Part shown: positions 1 through 5,553 of the stretch, in pieces
Numbering within the stretch: the first letter of the stretch is position 1
How the letters are laid out: every line of letters begins with the position of its first letter
From: Phycisphaerales bacterium UBA2402
GTDB taxonomy: Bacteria; Planctomycetota; Phycisphaerae; Phycisphaerales; UBA1924
Assembly: GCA_002343715.1 (NCBI GenBank)
Contig: DDSA01000130.1
Location: 1,613-15,054, forward strand
Direction of reading: 5' to 3'
Length of the DNA: 13,442 nt
The notes under the pieces: model-generated
Told to the model about the DNA's origin: nothing
What the model saw: the letters and a program-made list of their open reading frames with translations, nothing else
The model's database searches: none
Program-made: the position numbers and the translations under genes

Positions 1-83
1 CTGTACGGCACCAGGAAGCCCGCGGGCGGGTACGCGAAGCCGACGAGGTCGGGGGCCGCGCGGCGGGGGTGGGCGGGCTTCAT
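1..83 (-). CDS. Partial unidentified protein, N-terminus only
   Basis: An ATG at 83 reading leftward opens a frame that stays open for 27 codons to the window edge. The peptide begins MKPAHPRRAAPDLVGFAYPP and then runs on to VPY. All 27 codons end in G or C although the stretch contains about 20 A/T bases, which is the pattern expected of real coding sequence here. The same third-base pattern also fits plus-strand frame 1, but that frame has no nearby start and gives a basic, less protein-like peptide. No clear Shine-Dalgarno sequence precedes the ATG. The gene would be divergent from the SNF2-like gene, with 65 bases between the starts. The family is not recognised and no function can be proposed from 27 residues. 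Confidence 0.4.
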   Translation of the reverse strand, partial: MKPAHPRRAAPDLVGFAYPPAGFLVPY

Positions 84-148
84 CGGAGTGGTGTATTGCT
101 TGGGGGTACGGCGATACGCTTGTTCAGTGAGCCATCACGGAGTACTCG

Positions 149-2602
149 ATGCCATCCGAAACTCGGCGCGCCGGCGTGGGCAAATCCAAATCTTCGGTCT
201 CGCGGACACACCAGCCCGCGGGCATGTCGCTGGAAGAATGGCAGACGCTGCTGCGGCGCGAGTACGGGCGCTCGCAACTCTTCGGCATGAAGAACCTGGG
301 CGAGATCCCGGTCTTTTCCGATTTCGCCGTCACGAACCCGCAGAGCGGGAGCACCTACCGCGTCACGATCCGCGGTGCGCGAGAAGGCGACAACTCGTGC
401 ACGTGCTTCGATTTCCGCACCAACTCGCTGGGGACGTGCAAGCACATCGAGTACGCCCTGGGGCGCATCGCGCGCCGGGCCGAGGGGGCGAAGTTGCTCC
501 GGCAGGGACGTCGAGCGGCCCACAGCGAGGTGGTGCTCCGGTACGGGTCGCGGCGTGAGGTGCGGTTTCTGCCCGGAACAGAGTGTCCTCCGGCGCTGCT
601 CGATGCCTCGTCGAGGTTCTTCGACGCGATGGGGATCTTGAAGCCGTCGGGCTTCGGTGTCTTCGATGAGTTTCAGACTCTGGCGGAACGCGCGGGCCAC
701 CTGGTGCGGTTCCATGAGGATGCGCTGGGCTTCATCGCCGAGGTGCGCGACAGCGCGGAACGCCGCCGCCGCATCGACGCGGCGTTCCCGAAGGGCGCGG
801 AGAGCCAGGGCTTCGAGAAACTCCTCTCGGTGCCGCTCTACCAGTACCAGCGCGAGGGCGCCCTCTTCGCGGCCAGGGCCGGCCGCTGCATCATCGGCGA
901 TGAGATGGGGCTTGGCAAGACCGTGCAGGCGATCGCCGCGGCGGAGATCATGGCCAGGCACCTGGGCGTGTCGCGCGTGCTGGTGGTCTGTCCGACATCC
1001 CTGAAGCACCAGTGGGAGCGGGAGGTGCGACGGTTCACGAAGCGCGAGGCCGTGGTGATCAACGGGCTGTCGCAGCGGCGGCGGGAGCAGTTCGAGGGAG
1101 ACGGGTTTTTCAAGATCACGAACTACGACACGATCCACCGCGACCTGGACCTGGTGGCGGCGTGGGCCCCGGACCTGGTGATCCTGGATGAGGCCCAGCG
1201 GATCAAGAACTGGTCCACACGCGCGGCCCGGGCGGTGAAGCGGATCGCTTCCCCTTTCGGCATCGTGCTGACGGGCACGCCGCTGGAGAACAGGCTGGAG
1301 GAACTGGTCTCGATCGTGCAGTTCGTGGACCAGCACCGGCTGGGTCCGACGTACAAGTTCCTGGCGGAGCACCAGCAGCGGGATGATGACGGGCGGGTGA
1401 TCGGCTTCCGCGAACTGGACCGGATCGGGCGCACGCTCGCGCCGGTCCTGATCCGGCGGCGCAAGAGCGAGGTCCTCCGCCAGTTGCCGGGCCGGCTCGA
1501 CAAGAACTTCTTCGTGGCGATGACGCCCGAGCAGCGGGCGATGCACGAGGAGCACAGGTCGGTGGTGGCCCGCATCGTGGCGAAGTGGCGCAAGATCAAG
1601 TATCTCTCCGAGTCGGATCAGCGGCGGCTCATGGTGGCGCTGCAGGCGATGCGGATGAGTTGCAACAGCACGTACCTTCTCGACCCGAGCGCGGACCACG
1701 GCGTCAAGGCCGATGAGTTCATCACCCTGGCGGCGGAATGGTGCGAGCGGCCGGAGGTCAAGATTGTGGTCTTCAGCCAATGGCTCCGCACGCACGAACT
1801 GCTCGCGAAGCGGCTGGCGGCACGGGGCATCGGGCACGTGCTCTTCCACGGCGGGGTCCCGTCGCGGCAGCGGGGAGAGGTGATCGATCGGTTCCGCGAG
1901 GACACCGCCTGCCGCGTCTTTCTTTCGACGGATGCGGGAGGGGTGGGGCTGAACCTTCAGTCCGCGAGCATCGTGGTCAACATGGATCTTCCCTGGAACC
2001 CGGCGGTGCTGGAGCAGCGGATCGGGCGGGTGCACCGTCTGGGGCAGGAGCGTCCGGTGCAGGTGGTGAACTTCATCTCCCAGGGCACGATCGAGGAAGG
2101 TATGCTCAACGTCATCCGCTTCAAGAAGTCCCTGTTCGGGGGCGTGCTCGACGGGGGCGCGAGCGAGGTCTTCCTGGGCGGCAGCCGCCTGTCGCGGTTC
2201 ATCGAATCGGTGGACAAGGCGACGGGGGCGATTCCCCAACCCCCGCCGGCGGAACCGCCGCTCGACCCCGAGCCGGAAGGTCGCCCCCCGCTGGGCCGCG
2301 CTCATCGTGGCTCCGACGCGGTACACGCCGATACGGCGGCTGTCAGCGTGGAGCCAAAGCCCGGGGCCGATGGTTCATGGTCCGGGCTGGCCTCGGCGGG
2401 GCTCGAACTTCTGCGAGAATTGGCGAATCGGAATCCGGGGCATGGCGCGCGTTCGGCTTCGTTGCTGCGCACGGATCCCATCACCGGGGAGAAATACCTG
2501 CACATCCCCGCGCCGCGCCCGGAGGTGCTGGAACGCTTCCTCGCCGCGGCGGCGGAACTGCTCGGCGGGGTGAACGGGAAGAACGGCGGAACATCGGCAT
2601 GA
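149..2602 (+). CDS. SWIM zinc-finger SNF2-family helicase-like ATPase
   Basis: This 817-residue protein is an SNF2-type, ATP-dependent DNA translocase, presumably remodelling protein-DNA complexes in the cytoplasm. An N-terminal SWIM zinc finger is visible (C84-x-C86 and C97-x-H99). The helicase core runs from about residue 228 to 660, with Walker A GDEMGLGKT (250-258), Walker B-type DEAQ (347-350), motif III LTGTPLEN (374-381), motif V STDAGGVGLNLQ (593-604) and motif VI QRIGRVHRLGQ (623-633). A proline-rich linker (about 695-715) leads to a C-terminal helical tail. The ATG is preceded by GGAG at 139-142 with a 6-base gap, which supports this start. The stop overlaps the moaD start by ATGA, so the two are probably translationally coupled. 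SWIM-SNF2 proteins are widespread in bacteria but their physiological role is poorly known. The class is certain; the specific role is not. Confidence 0.93.
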   Translation: MPSETRRAGVGKSKSSVSRTHQPAGMSLEEWQTLLRREYGRSQLFGMKNLGEIPVFSDFAVTNPQSGSTYRVTIRGAREGDNSCTCFDFRTNSLGTCKHIEYALGRIARRAEGAKLLRQGRRAAHSEVVLRYGSRREVRFLPGTECPPALLDASSRFFDAMGILKPSGFGVFDEFQTLAERAGHLVRFHEDALGFIAEVRDSAERRRRIDAAFPKGAESQGFEKLLSVPLYQYQREGALFAARAGRCIIGDEMGLGKTVQAIAAAEIMARHLGVSRVLVVCPTSLKHQWEREVRRFTKREAVVINGLSQRRREQFEGDGFFKITNYDTIHRDLDLVAAWAPDLVILDEAQRIKNWSTRAARAVKRIASPFGIVLTGTPLENRLEELVSIVQFVDQHRLGPTYKFLAEHQQRDDDGRVIGFRELDRIGRTLAPVLIRRRKSEVLRQLPGRLDKNFFVAMTPEQRAMHEEHRSVVARIVAKWRKIKYLSESDQRRLMVALQAMRMSCNSTYLLDPSADHGVKADEFITLAAEWCERPEVKIVVFSQWLRTHELLAKRLAARGIGHVLFHGGVPSRQRGEVIDRFREDTACRVFLSTDAGGVGLNLQSASIVVNMDLPWNPAVLEQRIGRVHRLGQERPVQVVNFISQGTIEEGMLNVIRFKKSLFGGVLDGGASEVFLGGSRLSRFIESVDKATGAIPQPPPAEPPLDPEPEGRPPLGRAHRGSDAVHADTAAVSVEPKPGADGSWSGLASAGLELLRELANRNPGHGARSASLLRTDPITGEKYLHIPAPRPEVLERFLAAAAELLGGVNGKNGGTSA

Positions 2603-2844
2603 GGATCGAGGTGCTGCTCTTCGGGCCGGAACGGGACGCGGCGGGTGTCGATCGGGTTCGTGTGGAGATCGACGGTGAACCCACCTGCGCCGCCCTTCGG
2701 GCGGCGCTGGGCACAGGCACACCGGCGCTGCTGCCGGTTCTGCGCAGCGCGCGGTTCGCGGTCAACGGGCGCTTCGCGGATGATGCCCACCGGATCGGGG
2801 CGGGGGATGAAGTGGCGCTGATCGGGATGGTGTCGGGAGGATGA
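2599..2844 (+). CDS. moaD: Molybdopterin synthase small subunit MoaD
   Basis: This 81-residue protein is a ubiquitin-fold sulfur carrier. As a C-terminal thiocarboxylate, MoaD donates sulfur to precursor Z within the MoaD2-MoaE2 molybdopterin synthase complex during molybdenum cofactor synthesis in the cytoplasm. It starts MRIEVLLFGPERDAAG, close to the usual MoaD opening, has VNGRFADD at 55-62 and GDEVALIGMVSGG at 69-81, and ends in the diagnostic Gly-Gly. Length is normal for the family. The start lies in the ATGA that stops the upstream SNF2-like gene, and its own stop overlaps moaE in the same way. ThiS is the main alternative, but the size, the GDEVALI..VSGG tail and the adjacent moaE make MoaD the better call. 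Confidence 0.92.
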   Translation: MRIEVLLFGPERDAAGVDRVRVEIDGEPTCAALRAALGTGTPALLPVLRSARFAVNGRFADDAHRIGAGDEVALIGMVSGG

Positions 2845-3239
2845 CCACCACCGTGACCATCTCGGACGGGGCCTTGGCTGTTGGCGAAGCACGCCCGTGC
2901 GATGGGGCCGGGGCGTGGGTGTCCTTCGAGGGGATCGTGCGCGGCGATGAGGCCGGACGACCGATCAGCGCGCTGGTGTACGAAACCTACGAGCCGATGG
3001 CGCAGCGCGTTCTCACGTCGTTGGGGGAAGAGTTGGCGTCCCGGCACGGGTTGCTCGCCGTGCACGTCGAGCACAGCCGGGGTCGCGTGGCGGTCGGCGG
3101 GTGCTCGTTCCGCTTGTCCATCGCCTCGGCGCACCGAAAGGAAGCGCTGGCCGCGATGGATGAGTTCATCGACCGGATGAAGCGTGATGCCCCGATCTGG
3201 AAGCGCCCGCAGTGGGCCGTTACGCCGATGTCAGCGTGA
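2841..3239 (+). CDS. moaE: Molybdopterin synthase catalytic subunit MoaE
   Basis: This 132-residue protein is the large subunit of molybdopterin synthase, which with thiocarboxylated MoaD converts precursor Z into molybdopterin. Family landmarks are all present: WVSFEGIVRGDEAGRPI (26-42), LVYETYEPMA (45-54), HSRGRVAVGG (78-87), HRKEAL (98-103) and MKRDAPIWKR (113-122). K114 and K121 fall where the two catalytic lysines of E. coli MoaE sit. The ATG overlaps the moaD stop as ATGA, with GGGAGG directly in front, so translation is probably coupled. The 3' end overlaps the convergent cyclophilin gene by 20 bases (3220-3239), leaving no room for an intergenic terminator. Other Moco genes (moaA, moaC, mobA, moeA) are not in the window. 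Confidence 0.95.
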   Translation: MTTTVTISDGALAVGEARPCDGAGAWVSFEGIVRGDEAGRPISALVYETYEPMAQRVLTSLGEELASRHGLLAVHVEHSRGRVAVGGCSFRLSIASAHRKEALAAMDEFIDRMKRDAPIWKRPQWAVTPMSA

Positions 3240-5430
3240 GCGTCGTCAGGGCGAAGGGGCCGGCGATGCCGATGTTGTCCCAGGCGCGGGCGATGATCCT
3301 GTTTTCGCCGATGCCCAGTTTCTTCCCGGGGATCACGAGGGTCCAGATGCCGGCGCGGTTGCGGACAATGCCCAGGGAGCGATCGCCGGAGTTGATCACG
3401 CCGTCGCCGTTCACATCCCAGAAGAAATCCACCCGCTTGACCACCCCGTCCGCATCCGAGACCCCCGAAGCCTCGAGGGTGTAGTCCGAGGAACGCAGGC
3501 CGGAACCCGGAGAGGCGGTGAAGGAGGCGATGACAGGGGCTGAGTTGATGTAGACTGAAACGGCGACGGTGAACCCCACCCCCCCCTCGGTGTCGATGAT
3601 CCGGGCGAAAAAGCGGTTGGCCCCGACGGGGAATACAGACGTGTCCGGCCGCAGTGAGAATGAGCCGGAGGCACCCTGCACGGCGCCCAGGAGCGTGTCG
3701 GTCTCGGGGTCGAGCGAGCCGTCGGGCGAGTCGCCCGCATCGCGGTAGTACTCGACGCGGGCGATGCGGCCATCGGCGTCCTTCGCGCCCGTCACTCGGA
3801 GTTCGAGGGGTGCGCCCGGGCCGTGGATGGTGCTTTTGCTGGCACGCATCCCGGAAACGGTCGGATTGATGTTGGTGATCTGGATCGTGGTGGAACGCAC
3901 CTCGCCCGCGAAGCCTTCGCTGTCGGTGGCGCGGACGAACAGGGTGTTGGTCCCCAGGCGGAACGCCTTGGTGCTTACGCGAACACTGGCCGTGCCGTTG
4001 GAGAGGGACGTCGTCCGGCCTACCCGAAGGTCAACCGCGGGGTCAAAGACGTTGTCGCCGTTGGTGTCGTGGAAAAACTCGACAGCACGAACGCGGGCCG
4101 GGGCGGAGTCAAAGTCGCGCGCGGTCAGCGCGATGCGGTCGTTGCGCGTCGCCGATTCTGGAGCGGCGATGAACTCGCCGATCTTCGGGCCTACAAAGAG
4201 CGTGACGGTTGTCGAGACCGCGTCGCCGATCTGACCGATCGAATCGACCGCGCGGGCGAAGAAACGTTGAACGCCCGTCGCGAGCGGGGACGTGGCGAAA
4301 CTCAGTGTGTAGCCGCCGCCGGCGTCGGCGTCTTCGCCGATCAGTGAATCGACGGCCTCGTTGAGTTGGCCGTCGCCATCGGCATCGCGGAAGAACTGGA
4401 CCTTGACAATGGGGTTGATCGGCCCCGAAACACCGGAGGCCGTGAGTACCAGATCGGTGCCGCGGCGGACCTCGCCGGTGGGCGAACTGTCGATGCCTCC
4501 TACGGAGGGGCGAGAGCCGACGGTCACGGTAAACACGTCGTCGGCGAAGGTGCCGTCGGCGGCGGTGGTACGAACAGTGATGTTCGAGGCACCTTCACGT
4601 CCCGGGGTGTAGGTCAGCGTGAGTTCGGTTCCGTTGAGCGTCGCGGCGACCAGGTCGGGGTTGCTGGAGATGACGCTGTAGGTGATCGTCTCCCCGCGGC
4701 TGATGTTGATGCCGATGTAGTCGTTGACCTCGACGCCCTCTCCATTCGCGAAGTCTCTCAGGGGGAGTTCGTCGAAAGGAGACTCGAAGACGAAGGTGGG
4801 CACGGCGGCGATGGCGTCCATCACGTCAAGGCCGAGGATGACCTTGCCGAAGACGGTGAACCCGCCGTTCTGATTGTCCAGGTTGCGGGAGTTGTCCCCG
4901 AGGTTGAAGAACCACTGGCTGGTGGCGCTGTCGGGGTCGTCGGCACGCTTGGCCATGGCGATGGTGCCGCGGAGATTGGAGATTCCCGGTTCGTTGATGA
5001 CGGGGGGGAAGGTTGGAATATCCCGCGGCGGGTCGAAGTCGAGGTCGGGGCGGAGGAAGCCACCCCCCTGGATGACGAATCCCGAGACGGATCGGTGGAA
5101 GATGGTGTTGTCCCACAGGTCGTCATCGACATACCGAAGGAAGTTGGCAACGGTGGCGGGCGTTCGTGCATCTTCAAGTTGAACGTTGATGAGGCCCAGG
5201 ACGGTGTCGAAACGGGCGATGGTGCTGCCCGCCAGGTTGGGCGAGTTGTATCGATCGGCGATGCTGATGACGGTGGGGGAACTACCCGCGTTGACGATCA
5301 AGTCGCCGATGGGGTTGGTGATGTCCACGGCGAGTAGACGGCGCGGCTCGAGCGCGCCATCGGAGAGGGCGGGCTCGCCGAGGCCGTCAAGCCCGAGGAA
5401 TCGCGCTGGCCAGTTGCCGATGGATCTCAC
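3220..5430 (-). CDS. LEPR-motif cyclophilin PPIase with Ig/EF-hand-like modules (paralogue A)
   Basis: This 736-residue protein is predicted to be exported and to catalyse prolyl cis-trans isomerisation outside the cytoplasm. The N-terminus carries LEPRRLLAV (28-35), the LEPR-x-LL signature of planctomycete exported proteins, with no classical hydrophobic signal peptide. The cyclophilin domain spans about 40-213: FHR (111-113), GFVIQGGGF (117-125), GTIAMAK (155-161), SATSQWFFNL (168-177) and FTVFGKV (191-197). R113, F118 and Q121 match the key active-site residues of human cyclophilin A, while the cyclosporin-contacting Trp is absent. A beta-rich linker (about 243-305) is followed by four Ig-like modules, each with an acidic loop. 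The start chosen is GTG at 5430, four bases after GGAGGA; an in-frame ATG at 5496 would add 22 unlikely residues. It lies downstream of a tandem paralogue. Its substrates are unknown. Confidence 0.88.
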   Translation of the reverse strand: MRSIGNWPARFLGLDGLGEPALSDGALEPRRLLAVDITNPIGDLIVNAGSSPTVISIADRYNSPNLAGSTIARFDTVLGLINVQLEDARTPATVANFLRYVDDDLWDNTIFHRSVSGFVIQGGGFLRPDLDFDPPRDIPTFPPVINEPGISNLRGTIAMAKRADDPDSATSQWFFNLGDNSRNLDNQNGGFTVFGKVILGLDVMDAIAAVPTFVFESPFDELPLRDFANGEGVEVNDYIGINISRGETITYSVISSNPDLVAATLNGTELTLTYTPGREGASNITVRTTAADGTFADDVFTVTVGSRPSVGGIDSSPTGEVRRGTDLVLTASGVSGPINPIVKVQFFRDADGDGQLNEAVDSLIGEDADAGGGYTLSFATSPLATGVQRFFARAVDSIGQIGDAVSTTVTLFVGPKIGEFIAAPESATRNDRIALTARDFDSAPARVRAVEFFHDTNGDNVFDPAVDLRVGRTTSLSNGTASVRVSTKAFRLGTNTLFVRATDSEGFAGEVRSTTIQITNINPTVSGMRASKSTIHGPGAPLELRVTGAKDADGRIARVEYYRDAGDSPDGSLDPETDTLLGAVQGASGSFSLRPDTSVFPVGANRFFARIIDTEGGVGFTVAVSVYINSAPVIASFTASPGSGLRSSDYTLEASGVSDADGVVKRVDFFWDVNGDGVINSGDRSLGIVRNRAGIWTLVIPGKKLGIGENRIIARAWDNIGIAGPFALTTLTLTSA
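3223..4515 (-). repeat. Four tandem Ig-like modules with acidic loops in paralogue A
   Basis: The protein-level repeat runs through residues 306-411, 412-519, 520-628 and 629-736. Each unit has a beta-strand-like opening, a [VR]x[FY][FY] strand, an acidic loop, then a strand ending near RxFARAxDxxG. The loops are D349ADGDGQLNEAVD361, D455TNGDNVFDPAVD467, a longer variant at 564-578, and D672VNGDGVINSGD683. The last has the exact 12-residue spacing of an EF-hand or dockerin calcium loop; the first two are one residue longer. Divergence between units is high, so this is old protein-level duplication and not a DNA satellite. Confidence 0.75.
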
Positions 5431-5434
5431 CTTG

Positions 5435-5440
5435 TCCTCC
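5435..5440 (-). promoter_or_regulatory. Strong Shine-Dalgarno fixing the GTG start of paralogue A
   Basis: Read on the minus strand, GGAGGA is followed by CAAG and then GTG at 5430. This near-perfect ribosome binding site favours the GTG over the in-frame ATG at 5496, whose extra residues bear no resemblance to the start of paralogue B. Confidence 0.65.
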
Positions 5441-5503
5441 GCTGCTGCATTCGTTTGATTCCCCGAATAGGGGTGATTCCAGAGACACTCAGACACAGTC
5501 TAT

Positions 5504-5549
5504 CGGTCGGAAACCGCGGGCACCCCGACCGTCTCTCCGAGGTGAGAGA
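5504..5549 (-). terminator. Two consecutive hairpins after paralogue B
   Basis: Just past the paralogue B stop lies a 6-bp hairpin (TCTCTC at 5532-5537 with GAGAGA at 5544-5549, loop 6). It is followed on the minus strand by a 7-bp GC-rich hairpin (5504-5510 with 5525-5531, loop 14). Neither is followed by a clear T-run on the minus strand. They could attenuate transcription or stabilise mRNA 3' ends between the two paralogues, which are only 123 bases apart. A third minor inverted repeat, CCCC/GGGG, sits at 5461-5473. Confidence 0.35.
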
Positions 5550-5553
5550 AGCC

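Noticed and set aside
80..2326. 748-codon minus-strand open frame opposite the SNF2-like gene
   Set aside because: It is antisense to a well-supported helicase gene. Its product is Arg/His/Pro-rich with no recognisable domain, as expected from the opposite strand of GC-rich coding DNA.
4366..5337. 323-codon plus-strand open frame inside paralogue A
   Set aside because: Gly/Asp/Val-rich antisense shadow of the cyclophilin gene, without domain signatures.
5431..5496. ATG start at 5496 for paralogue A
   Set aside because: The strong GGAGGA site and a paralogue-like distance to the LEPR motif favour GTG at 5430.
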